In this document: piece after piece, positions 20,763-31,607 of the stretch
How the letters are laid out: the number at the start of each line of letters is the position of its first letter
How positions within the stretch are numbered: position 1 is the stretch's first letter
Source of the DNA: Bathynomus jamesi
Lineage: Eukaryota > Arthropoda > Malacostraca > Isopoda > Cirolanidae
DNA length: 64,000 nucleotides
Direction: 5' to 3'
NCBI GenBank assembly: GCA_023014485.1
Contig: JAJOZX010012059.1
Span: forward strand, 1 to 64,000
Notes under the pieces: model-generated
Databases searched by the model: none
Seen by the model: only the letters and a program-made list of their open reading frames with translations
Told to the model about the DNA's origin: nothing
Made by a program: the position numbers and the translations under genes

Positions 20763-22426
20763 CAGGGTTTGCACCGAAGTGGGTAACCCACTTTTGCCCA
20801 CCCAGGTTTTTTTTTTTTTTTTAACCACTCGAAAACCCCCAGTATTTTGCCCACGTTAGTGAGTTTTTTTCATACATTATTTTCAATATATACAAGGCCA
20901 GATTAACCACTAGGCTAATAAAGCTGTACCCTTAGGCCCTCATGTTTTTTAGATCCTCGAGTTTAGGCCCTAATTGTTATATCATAAACCCTAAATCTTT
21001 GTCACAAGGTTGGTGAAGTAATATCATATATAACTACATAATTATATCTTTAGAGGTGGAAAATAAGAGTTTTTTAGTTTTAGTTAAGAGGTTTGTTTTA
21101 TGTCATTATATCTGATGGTGTATTATTGTCGATATGTATGTAGGATTTTCATCCATGTTTGTATGATTGGCTTCAAAGGGTTAATCTGTTTCCGAAATTG
21201 TTTTCAGACGTTGGGAATTTGGACCTAGTGTAATGATCATTCAACATGTCGAAGAAAGGGGGATATTTTGTTTCATATCACAGTTTAAACCCAGGAAGGA
21301 AGAAATCATTTTCTATTTGAATTGCATGCTGTTTTGCTGCGGGGGGGGGGTGTTTAATGTATATAACTTTGATTTTTGTTAGTTGTTAAATCTGGATAAA
21401 TATACATTTCTATTTGTTTGAAGATTTATGAATTATATACAATATACAGTATAGTACATATATAGGCCCTTCCCTCTCATTAGCCTTAGGCCCCTCACAG
21501 CCTTAATTCTGCCCTACATATATAGTATAATAATAATAATGACGAGAATTGGATTATCATTATGTATTTTGGGGTATTATTTCTGGGTTTAATGTTACCA
21601 AATTTAACTACTGGTACAGAAATTAGATGCTCAAGGGAAAGCGACAACAAAGTTGACTTTTAGTTGAGTGCAATATTAGTTGATTTTAAGAAAAGAAATA
21701 ACTGCATGTTTTTTACCTTAATAATTTTGTACTTTAATTTAACCTCAGCTAAGTTTCTGGCATTTTCTTTTATTTTCTTAGTTTGAACGTACTGTATTGC
21801 TTCATTTATGCACATTGTTAGTTTTTAATAAACTTGTATACAATACTATGTGCTCAAGTGTTTTATTATCCTTTAAAAATCCTTTAAAAATACATTTGAA
21901 GCTAAATTTATCATTATTAACTAGGTAGTATTTCAGTGGACAGGATTTTAATTTGGTAGCAATATATAATAAAAGTAATGTACACGATACCATTCATAAT
22001 ATATACACTACCATATAACAATGATAAAATACCATTTGTAGGCAATGAGAGGAGGCAGATGCTTGTGTGTGTGATGCAGTTTATGGGTTAGGGGCCACAG
22101 AGCTAAGGTATCTGAGATAATCCCCTGTGAAGCACTTTGAAATTGGGCAATTAAGATATTAGGAGTGATGATGAAGACTACTGTACAGTACTACTACCCT
22201 TTGCCTACAACTATGACTCTAACAACTACTTTAACTTCCATCTTATGAAATGCATAAGCATCCTACATAATCATAATTTAACTTCTGCAAAAAAGTAGGT
22301 GGTTTAATAATTTTTTAATAAAATTCCGAAAAAACCCAGTTTTCTCATTTTCATGCGGTTTTTTTTAAACCCCAGAAAACCCGGGTGGACTGGGCATTAA
22401 AAAAAAGTGTTTTATTGCCAACACTG
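20763..22426. mobile_element. hAT-like non-autonomous element, 1.66 kb
   Basis: Flanked by 8-bp near-identical duplications ATTTAAAA (20755-20762) and ATTTAAAT (22427-22434), the hAT length. Ends are CAGGGTTTGCACC and, inverted, CAGTGTTGGCAAT, a partial terminal inverted repeat starting with CAG as in hATs. Subterminal G/C-rich blocks (CCCACCCAGG left; CCCGGGTGGACTGGGC right) are roughly inverted. No transposase frame is visible inside, so it would depend on an enzyme in trans. Confidence 0.6.
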
Positions 22427-22812
22427 ATTTAAATTTCACCGAGTATTAATGGAAACAATTAAAAAATCTTGCCACAAAAAGTGAAACTAACGAGCCTACA
22501 TGACCGCTGGTATATCGTCTATTAGTCCGACGGGAAGGCTACATTCGCTCTGTTTGATTCAATGCCAACGAGTTGTGAAACGATCATCCATGCTCCAGGA
22601 GGCGACACTAAATAATGAATACTACCTTATCTCTTCATATTATTAGTGTTTTGCTGTAATTTATTCGTACTGTGTCTCATATTCTATAACCCAAGTTATG
22701 CATTAAGCTAAAAATGCAATTTTTTTTTTGGTTAAAAACTGCATGTGGACTCGCACTTATAACAATCGATACTGTATATATTAATGATAACGCTGTCTGC
22801 TGTTTTTTAACC

Positions 22813-22963
22813 TCCTTCATAACGATAAAGGTCATGTGACAAAAGGGACATAGAGCTTTACGTGGGATCAGAAACATTTATGGGTCGCTACATCATTTGA
22901 AAGCAGAAGATGGTCACCCATCCAATTACTGAACAGACCCAACGCCGCTTAACCTCGCTGAAG

Positions 22964-22965
<2 letters not shown>
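22813..22965 (-). mobile_element. 5S rRNA-derived SINE, copy 3 (5'-truncated)
   Basis: On the minus strand it begins inside the 5S region (CAGCGAGGTTAAGCGGCGTT, then ATTGGATGGGTGACC) and continues with the shared body (GACCCATAAATGTTTCTGAT; ACGTAAAGCTC). The 5' end is cut at a (TA)n array. The GGATGGGTGACC block is closest here to canonical 5S. Confidence 0.8.
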
Positions 22966-22967
<2 letters not shown>

Positions 22968-23013
<46 letters not shown>

Positions 23014-23166
23014 ATATATATATATGGTGAACAGAATTCTAGAGAATTATTTTTTTTCGTTTCAAAATATTATGAAACTGAAAGAAGGAAATTGAATTTT
23101 CAAAGAAATTTTGGACAAAACAATATTTAAAATATTAAGCTCATAAATTTATGCAAACAGTATTTC

Positions 23167-23223
<57 letters not shown>
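22968..23223. repeat. (TA)n and (TG)n microsatellites
   Basis: TA-rich arrays at 22968-23027 and 23168-23188, running into (GT)n to 23223. Confidence 0.95.
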
Positions 23224-23226
<3 letters not shown>

Positions 23227-23229
23227 TTT

Positions 23230-24123
23230 TTTAGTTGGTAGCAGAGTTTATTTTCTATATATGTATTTATTTTTTTAACGAAGTTTTACTAATGTTGAAG
23301 AGATCTCGAACGAGCTCATTTGTAGGTCGTTGAAACAAGCAAGATTTTGCAAAATCTTTCTCGCAATTAAAAAGGAGACATTCCCTTCATAAACTTTAGT
23401 TATCTGTCATAAGATACGACCGTAACGGAGGAAGAGGATGAGGCAGAAGGCTTCATAAGGAGACGGAGAAATACGGCGAAGAAGCAAGAATGAAGGTGTA
23501 AACAGAAAAAATGGCGAGGGAAGACTACGTTTTCAGCTTTTATGGTCTGGCGTTAGTTTTTTATACAGGTTATCCGTTCGATCCCGGCATCCACTTTGCG
23601 AAAGTGTTTGAAATTGAGCCCGATTATGTTTAAGAGTCCGTTTTTATCCTTTGCAGAAGCATTAGCAGAGGGAAAATGGAAAATTACATCTACTAATAAA
23701 ACAAGCAAAAATAATCTGACGCGGTTGTAAACGAAAGAAGGAGTGCTGAAAAAGAAACAGAGAGAGAGAGAGAGAGAGACGTTCTGAAACAAATTTGACG
23801 GAGGCCATGCCGGGGGTGGAGGGGAAGAGCCAAACGGCAGTCGATCACCACGGTCGAATTAAGGATGAGGACTCGGGATACGAAGACGCGGTGATCATAA
23901 CTGTCAGAACGTCGTCCATTTATCAGGAGAGGCGACCCATAAAACGCGGCTCAGCGGCAATGGGGCGACGTGGGGTGACGTGTGATCCCATTCGCTAAAT
24001 GACAACTGTAGATGTCGTTAAATCTTTGCCCTTTCATGGCGCTCGTTCCACACTTGTGATAATTTATTATACGAAATATTAATAGTTTTTAAATGGTTCC
24101 TTTATCTTTAGAACAGTACATTC

Positions 24124-24124
<1 letters not shown>
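23230..24124. other. No assignable gene; locally GC-richer patch
   Basis: Positions 23400-24000 are less AT-rich than their surroundings, with CpGs and a 67-codon plus-strand frame (23795-23998) that matches nothing I recognise. It could be unique host sequence, but there is no splice or homology evidence for an exon. Confidence 0.5.
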
Positions 24125-24199
<75 letters not shown>

Positions 24200-24230
24200 T
24201 ACAGGGGCGTTGTCAGAATTTCTGGAAGGG

Positions 24231-24285
<55 letters not shown>
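24125..24285. repeat. (TA)n arrays
   Basis: Two long TA arrays (24125-24202 and 24233-24284) around a short interruption. Confidence 0.98.
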
Positions 24286-24287
<2 letters not shown>

Positions 24288-24485
24288 GTGTGTAAATGAG
24301 TAAAAACACGTTCATAAATGTATTAAAATAATTAAACATGTCTGAAGGTACTTGGCATGGCGTACTTACTTCTAATTTATTTATTTCTATGCATTTTTTT
24401 AAATTATAAGTAAATATCAAACCTATGATTTTATTTCGGGAGGGGCTGAAGCCCCTGTAACCCCCCCCCCTTTGTCTACGTCTCT

Positions 24486-24676
24486 GTGCGTTATTTATGT
24501 TTTATTTCTCGACCTCCATTACAAAAATAAAAGTATAAATACATTAAAAGGAAAAAACAACTTTGATCCGAGAGTCTTCGAGGCCAAAGGAATGGGTCAA
24601 AGAGTCTTTGAAATTAAATAAAGCAAAACGGCTTTATGTTAACAAAATCAAACTAATTAACAAAAAATTAAACGGG

Positions 24677-24746
<70 letters not shown>

Positions 24747-25293
24747 GTATATTTACAACATAGGTAAAATAATACATTGTTTTAATAAACCCCTTCTTTA
24801 CATTAACTTTGTATGTTAATTAGAGAATTTTATTTTGAAGTTTTTGCTGAGGGGAGGAATTGATACACTACTAAAGATCTTTTTCTTTTTGCTGTAAGAT
24901 ACAGAACACCTTCTAATTCGAAATGTTTCGTACAAAACGTGTTTAGAACAAAGTTCTCCCATGAGTAAAATAAAAGGAATTAAAAAAAAAGTCTTCCATA
25001 GATGTAAGCGTGGAAAAGTGTATTGAGATGAAAAACTAAATGGATTTGACTCATTTGTTCTTTTTCACAAAACACGCCCTTACTCTTAATGACTCATTGT
25101 AGGTGGGGCCAGCGTTCATTTTTATTTATCTGAAAACTGTTTATATAAGTACGCCTTAAAAGTTATAAATACTCATTAAATATGACAAAGAAATCCCATC
25201 AAATTTTCTTTCTCCAATTTGGTGCGTTTTCCCTAAAGATGGCTCATAGTTTGAATACGAACGTGGATAGCATTCTCTCTCTCTCTGTCTCTC

Positions 25294-25375
<82 letters not shown>

Positions 25376-26001
25376 CTTTATACACTGTCACTTGTTCAAA
25401 AAATCCATTCTATAAACAGTGATCTATAATGATCTTTAAAAATCGCACGTAACTCTTGGCCATTCTGATCCAAATGCATTTACAAAATTACCAAAAAACA
25501 AAAAAAATCAAAACGAAAAAAAAAAAAAAACAAGAGAACGAACGTACTCCAAAAACAAAAAAATAAAGTTAGTACCATTGTCTGAGCATCGCTAAAGACA
25601 AAACTTTATTTCTTCTTTTCGGAGCAAGAAGAAGATTCAACTGAAAATACTCTTTTCGCGAAGTTGCATAATTCAATCGTAGTCGTAAAGTTAAATAAGC
25701 GCTACGAACAATCTCACGAGTATTAATTATGCTGACAATCTCTCTTCGCTAATTTTCATCAACGAAAAGAATCGAGAGAAGCAATCAGAGAACGGAATAA
25801 AAACTTTCTCGACGTCCTTGCCAGGCGCCAAATGGAAAATGGATCGCAAATAATGGAAAAGAAAAAGAGAATAGAAACACACTCGGTAGACAGAGAAAAA
25901 AGTTGGAGAATGTATTGAAGAAATGGGAATTGGGAATTCATGTAGTTTACGTTTCATTTAGCTTTACTTTTTACGGTTCCCTTCAAACACTGTTTATTAT
26001 G

Positions 26002-26046
<45 letters not shown>

Positions 26047-26104
26047 AAATATATCAATACATATTTGCCAAAAACATAAGAAAATCTAAATCTAGGTAAA
26101 CAAA

Positions 26105-26138
<34 letters not shown>

Positions 26139-26327
26139 ACACACATATATATTATATATATGAACTCCAGTGAAGGTAAGTTTAGATTTCAAATAAAATC
26201 GTAAAGCTTTTAGGAAAGGAGTTTGAAGAGGGTTCAGTTGTCAATTAGGAAAAGATTTTTCTTTGATTCATTTATTTATTGCCGCACACAACTGTCAATA
26301 GATTTTTATCTATTTTCTTTATCTTTA

Positions 26328-26390
<63 letters not shown>

Positions 26391-26397
26391 ATATATA
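24486..26397. other. Microsatellite-rich spacer, no gene seen
   Basis: Contains (CT)n at 24679-24743, (CT)n/(CA)n at 25274-25374, an A-rich run at 25498-25530, (TTA)n at 25998-26045, (CA)n at 26106-26143 and (CT)n/(TA)n at 26329-26397. The stretches between have no supported coding sequence. Confidence 0.85.
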
Positions 26398-26438
26398 TAT
26401 GATGAATAAAACCACGAAGGAAAAAGAAACACAAAGGG

Positions 26439-26478
26439 GTGCTCAAGCGCTTTCGTCTAATGACATCCTCAGGAACAC
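26439..26478 (-). ncRNA. Hammerhead-ribozyme-like motif, PLE-1 left copy
   Basis: Identical to the motif at 31155-31194 on the other strand: stem I GUGUUC/GAGCAC, core CUGAGGA, stem II GUC/GAC with loop AUUA, GAAA, and a self-complementary AGCGCU in place of stem III. PLEs are known to carry hammerhead motifs in their terminal repeats. Confidence 0.75.
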
Positions 26479-26556
26479 TGGAGTGAAAGGACAGATCAAG
26501 GCAATATATAGGTTACAAAAATAAACATACATACATACACATTCACATATATATAC

Positions 26557-26591
<35 letters not shown>

Positions 26592-26832
26592 AATATATAC
26601 ATATATATAGTAAGCATAGAAAAAAATTGTGGGAGGAGCCAACATTTATATGGTCACAGAAGAATAAAGAAATAAAAATAAATATAAATATAAATTGAGA
26701 AAAAATTAATTACAAAATAGTGCCTTAGTGATATATATGTCACAGCCTAAATAATCATAAAGAAATAAACAGGCAAATAAAAAAACCCATAAATACATAT
26801 ACATACATATATATATATATATACATATATAT

Positions 26833-26867
<35 letters not shown>

Positions 26868-27481
26868 AAGACACTTTTAGCACTTTGGCCGACCTTCCAT
26901 ATAAATTCAAATGGCTTTTTTATGGAACAGGTCACAAAAGAATAAAGAAATAAAAATAAATATAAATATTGTAAGTGGAGTCTACCAATTCAAGCTCAAG
27001 AGGGAGGATTTACAATCGATTTAATAGATGCTGCCAATTGATATATATGTCACATTATTAAAAAATAAAAATTGAAAGATAAATTTTAAGAGAGGCACAC
27101 CAATTTATAAGGGAAAAATTACCACATATGCATATTATAGTCACAAACGAATACAAAAGTACAAATAAATATAAATTGGAAAACCAAAATGATCCCTAGA
27201 TGATATATAAAGAACAATAAAATATATATACAACATATTTACGGTATATATACGAAATATAAACGCAATATATACAGAAATATATATATATATATATATA
27301 TGCATAAGGGAAAAAAAAAATTACCAAATTTGTTTTTATAATTATTGTCTGAGAAAACGGTAGGTCGCAAAAGAATAAAGAAATAAAAATAAATATAACT
27401 TGAAAAAATTACAAATAATACACGTACACATATATACCCGCATACCCAAATATATATATACATATACACACATATATACAA

Positions 27482-27528
<47 letters not shown>

Positions 27529-27819
27529 CAAGCTTGACCTTCACGAAATGAGAAATCATCCCGCAGAACCTTTGTGAGGTTGTAAGGTAAGATAAGGTAC
27601 ATACACATATACATATATATATATATATATTTAACTGCATACATACATACATACATACATATACACTCATACATACATACATATACACACATATACATAC
27701 AAACACATTTAACTGCAATGACCACACACATACGCACATACACATACATACATACACATACACTCATACAGCAAAAAATTGAAAAATAAAATTGTAAGGG
27801 AAACAACAGACAAAAACAA

Positions 27820-28783
27820 ATTTTTTACCAAAGATTTAACAACCTGCCCTTTTTGTTTAAATCCATTCTGAAGGAATTCAGAGCAACGGATCAAGTTGAA
27901 ACAGACCTTTATCATGTTAAGGTTATTTGTAAGTTGAATTATAGCCGACTCAAGAATATTTCTATTAACAATGTTGCTAGAGTGAAACAAAACTGAAACA
28001 TTATTCCAATCAATACAATGGGATAACTCTGACAAATGGACAAAAAGGGCACTGGACAACTGTCCCGTTCTAACGGAATATTGATGCTGTTTTACACGCG
28101 TTTGCAAATCCTTTCCCGTCTGACCTATGTAAAAGGAATCACATTGCTTACACCCAATTTTATAGATAATGCCTAAATTATTGGTAGGGCTATTTTTTAC
28201 TATGATGTTTTTCACAATATTGTTATATGAAAAAACTACACTGATATCCAAAAGTTTAAGTACATTAGCAATGCCTAAGAAGCCCGGGAAAAATGGAAGT
28301 ACTAAAATATTCTTTGACAAGGTGCGAGTGTTATTATTCACACGATAGAAGGTTCGTTTAGCCTTATTAAGACAAGATTCCATGAACGCAGAAGGGTAAC
28401 ACAACTCACTTCCAATACCGTTGATATTTTCCAATTCGGCATCGATGTATTCAGGACTGGCGATCCTAAGAGCGCGGAGAAACATTGAGGAAAATATGGC
28501 CTTTTTAATAGGGGTGTCATGTCCAGAGTAAAAGTGTACGTAGGACAAATTGTTTGTTTTTTCCGATATATACTAAACTTAAAACCCGGGCTATCCCTAT
28601 GAACACGCACATCCAAAAACGGGATTGAGTTGTCTTGTTCCACTTCTAAAGTAAATTTAATGGAGGGGACTTGGTCATTTAACTGAAGGAGGAAGTCATC
28701 CAGGTCACGATTCATGGGCCAGATACACAAAATATCGTCGACGTACCGCAACCAAGGGATGCGAGCATTATCAACAAGTTTTT
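27820..28783 (-). pseudogene. PLE-1 RT C-terminus and GIY-YIG endonuclease, left copy
   Basis: Reading from 28783: RIPWLRYVDDILCIW (RT catalytic YVDD), SIPFLDVRVHRD, SYVHFYSGHDTPIKKAIFSS, then LGIIYKIGCKQCDSFYIGQT (GIY-YIG core), KDLQTRVKQH (catalytic Arg) and ILESAIIQL (catalytic Glu). All key GIY-YIG residues are present. The RT fingers and most of the palm are missing. Frame changes occur near 28548 and 27905. In PLEs the endonuclease nicks the target and the RT copies element RNA there. Confidence 0.9.
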
Positions 28784-28786
28784 GGG

Positions 28787-29817
28787 ATGGCCATGGGCAA
28801 CCCTTTGTCGCCCCTTCTCTCCAATATTTATATGGAGTTTTTTGAAATTACTTACATTCCGAGAATCCTGGGGGTTGGCATCCCTTGGTTGCGGTACGTC
28901 GACGATATTTTGTGTATCTGGCCCATGAATCGTGACCTGGATGACTTCCTCCTTCAGTTAAATGACCAAGTCCCCTCCATTAAATTTACTTTAGAAGTGG
29001 AACAAGACAACTCAATCCCGTTTTTGGATGTGCGTGTTCATAGGGATAGCCCGGGTTTTAAGTTTAGTATATATCGGAAAAAAACAAACAATTTGTCCTA
29101 CGTACACTTTTACTCTGGACATGACACCCCTATTAAAAAGGCCATATTTTCCTCAATGTTTCTCCGCGCTCTTAGGATCGCCAGTCCTGAATACATCGAT
29201 GCCGAATTGGAAAATATCAACGGTATTGGAAGTGAGTTGTGTTACCCTCTGCGTTCATGGAATCTTGTCTTAATAAGGCTAAACGAACCTTCTATCGTGT
29301 GAATAATAACACTCGCACCTTGTCAAAGAATATTTTAGTACTTCCATTTTTCCCGGGCTTCTTAGGCATTGCTAATGTACTTAAACTTTTGGATATCAGT
29401 GTAGTTTTTTCATATAACAATATTGTGAAAAACATCATAGTAAAAAATAGCCCTACCAATAATTTAGGCATTATCTATAAAATTGGGTGTAAGCAATGTG
29501 ATTCCTTTTACATAGGTCAGACGGGAAAGGATTTGCAAACGCGTGTAAAACAGCATCAATATTCCGTTAGAACGGGACAGTTGTCCAGTGCCCTTTTTGT
29601 CCATTTGTCAGAGTTATCCCATTGTATTGATTGGAATAATGTTTCAGTTTTGTTTCACTCTAGCAACATTGTTAATAGAAATATTCTTGAGTCGGCTATA
29701 ATTCAACTTACAAATAACCTTAACATGAGTAAAGGTCTGTTTCAACTTGATCCCGTTGCTCTGAATTCCTTCAGAATGGATTTAAACAAAAAGGGCAGGT
29801 TGTTAAATCTTTGGTAA
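28787..29817 (+). pseudogene. PLE-1 RT C-terminus and GIY-YIG endonuclease, right copy
   Basis: Frame 1 (28787-29253) holds MAMGNPLSPLLSNIYMEFF, PWLRYVDDILCIW and SIPFLDVRVHRD. A missing T at about 29252 (CCCT where the left arm has CCCTT) shifts to the frame ending at 29817, with AFMESCLNKAKRTFYRVNN, GIIYKIGCKQCDSFYIG, KDLQTRVKQH, ILESAIIQL and the natural stop after GRLLNLW. The right copy shows the correct C-terminus, which the left copy loses by two one-base deletions. Confidence 0.92.
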
Positions 29818-30767
29818 AAAATTTGTTTTTGTCTGTTGTTTCCCTTACAATTTTATTTTTCAATTTTTTGCTGTATGAGTGTATGTGTATGTATGTATGT
29901 GTATGTGCGTATGTGTGTGGTCATTGCAGTTAAATGTGTTTGTATGTATATGTGTGTATATGTATGTATGTATGAGTGTATATGTATGTATGTATGTATG
30001 TATGCAGTTAAATATATATATATATATGTATATGTGTATGTACCTTATCTTACCTTACAACCTCACAAAGGTTCTGCGGGATGATTTCTCATTTCGTGGA
30101 AGGTCAAGCTTGTATATATATAATAATATATGTGTGTGTGTGTGTGTGTGTGTTTGTATATATGTGTGTATATGTATATATATATTTGGGTATGCGGGTA
30201 TATATGTGTACGTGTATTATTTGTAATTTTTTCAAGTTATATTTATTTTTATTTCTTTATTCTTTTGCGACCTACCGTTTTCTCAGACAATAATTATAAA
30301 AACAAATTTGGTAATTTTTTTTCCCTTATGCATATATATATATATATATATATATTCTGTATATATTGCGTTTATATTTCGTATATATACCGTAAATATG
30401 TTGTATATATATTTTATTGTTCTTTATATATCATCTAGGGATCATTTTGGTTTTCCAATTTATATTTATTTGTACTTTTGTATTCGTTTGTGACTATAAT
30501 ATGCATATGTGGTAATTTTTCCCTTATAAATTGGTGTGCCTCTCTTAAAATTTATCTTTCAATTTTTATTTTTTAATAATGTGACATATATATCAATTTG
30601 GCAGCATCTATTAAATCGATTGTAAATCCTCCCTCTTGAGCTTGAATTGGTAGACTCCACTTACAATATTTATATTTATTTTTATTTCTTTATTCTTTTG
30701 TGACCTGTTCCATAAAAAAGCCATTTGAATTTATATGGAAGGTCGGCCAAAGTGCTAAAAGTGTCTT

Positions 30768-30802
<35 letters not shown>

Positions 30803-31154
30803 ATATATATGTATATATATATATATATGTGTATGTATATGTATTTATGGGTTTTTTTATTTGCCTGTTTATTTCTTTATGATTATTTAGGCTGTGACAT
30901 ATATATCACTAAGGCACTATTTTGTAATTAATTTTTTCTCAATTTATATTTATATTTATTTTATTTCTTTATTCTTCTGTGACCATATAAATGTTGGCTC
31001 CTCCCACAATTTTTTTCTATGCTTACTATATATATGTATATATTTATATATATATATATATGTATATATATTATATGTATATATATGTGAATGTGTATGT
31101 ATGTATGTTTATTTTTGTAACCTATATATTGCCTTGATCTGTCCTTTCACTCCA

Positions 31155-31194
31155 GTGTTCCTGAGGATGTCATTAGACGAAAGCGCTTGAGCAC
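31155..31194 (+). ncRNA. Hammerhead-ribozyme-like motif, PLE-1 right copy
   Basis: GTGTTC (31155-31160) pairs with GAGCAC (31189-31194) as stem I. Core CTGAGGA (31161-31167) fits CUGANGA. GTC/GAC form stem II around ATTA. GAAA (31179-31182) is followed by GCGC-TT, so stem III is only a few self-complementary bases, as in minimal PLE hammerheads thought to act as dimers. Predicted cleavage is after U31188. One unpaired U (31168) precedes stem II. Confidence 0.78.
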
Positions 31195-31290
31195 CCCTTT
31201 GTGTTTCTTTTTCCTTCGTGGTTTTATTCATCATAAATACTTTTCACGTGTCACTTTCGTGAAATAATTTTTCATATATATATATATATA

Positions 31291-31427
31291 TAAGCAAACA
31301 ACCACAGGGAAAAGGAAACACAAAGTCCGAGCGCTTTCGTGATATATTCACATTATCAAGGAGGAACAGAATATATCACGAAAGCGCTCGGACTTTGTGT
31401 TTCCTTTTCCCTGTGGTTGTTTGCTTA
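31291..31427. repeat. Perfect 59-bp inverted repeat, PLE 3' terminus
   Basis: Arms 31291-31349 and 31369-31427 are perfect inverted complements with a 19-bp spacer. Each arm contains CGAAAGCGCTCGGAC and a downstream ...GTGTTTCCTTTTCC tail, parallel to the PLE-1 3' end (CGAAAGCGCTTGAGCACC...GTGTTTCTTTTTCC). It is thus a third head-to-head PLE-type structure, reduced to the termini; the hammerhead core here is degenerate (CTTGATAA). Confidence 0.85.
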
Positions 31428-31457
31428 TTAATAAGATCACGTGTTATTTTGTGATTT

Positions 31458-31496
<39 letters not shown>

Positions 31497-31535
<39 letters not shown>
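31497..31535. repeat. (GA)n microsatellite
   Basis: About 38 bp of GA next to a TA array (31463-31494). Confidence 0.97.
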
Positions 31536-31536
<1 letters not shown>

Positions 31537-31607
31537 CTCTCCGTTGAGAATATTTTTTAATTCAATAAATGTTGAAACTGGAGACCAAGAAGCCGTTTAT
31601 ATATATA

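Larger units (their letters stand above)
26398..28783 (-). mobile_element. PLE-1 left copy
   Basis: A 5'-truncated Penelope-like element on the minus strand. It contains the end of the RT, the GIY-YIG endonuclease, a long AT- and ATGT-rich 3' part and a terminal hammerhead-like motif (26439-26478). A LINE-like tail block (AAGCTTGACCTTCACGAAAT) sits at 27530-27550. Its 5' edge abuts the right copy's 5' edge near 28783. Confidence 0.9.
26398..31235. repeat. 4.8-kb palindrome of two head-to-head Penelope-like copies (PLE-1)
   Basis: Positions 26398-28762 (2,365 bp) are the reverse complement of 28878-31235 (2,358 bp), around a 115-bp spacer. The differences I checked are nearly all single-base length changes. 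Both arms run from inside the PLE reverse transcriptase to the same 3' end near a (TA)n. The spacer carries extra RT sequence belonging to the right copy. Confidence 0.95.
28784..31235 (+). mobile_element. PLE-1 right copy
   Basis: Mirror of the left copy but extending about 90 bp further 5' in the RT (AMGNPLSPLLSNIYMEFFE). 5'-truncated; 3' end with hammerhead motif at 31155-31194. Beyond IPWLR towards the 5' side, the two copies differ completely, so they are truncated or joined at different points. Confidence 0.9.

Noticed and set aside
23795..23998. Small GC-richer coding gene
   Set aside because: No recognisable domain, no splice signals and no upstream support.
24202..24486. hAT-like MITE (CAGGGGCG... 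to ...CGTCTCTG)
   Set aside because: The ends look hAT-like, but there is no matching 8-bp duplication and the termini pair poorly.
27239..27806. Two overlapping long minus-strand frames
   Set aside because: Translations of ATGT/TA/CA simple repeats in the PLE 3' region.
26398..31235. CRISPR-like arrays
   Set aside because: The repeats are microsatellites and transposon arms; there are no regularly spaced direct repeats with unique spacers, and the DNA is eukaryotic.
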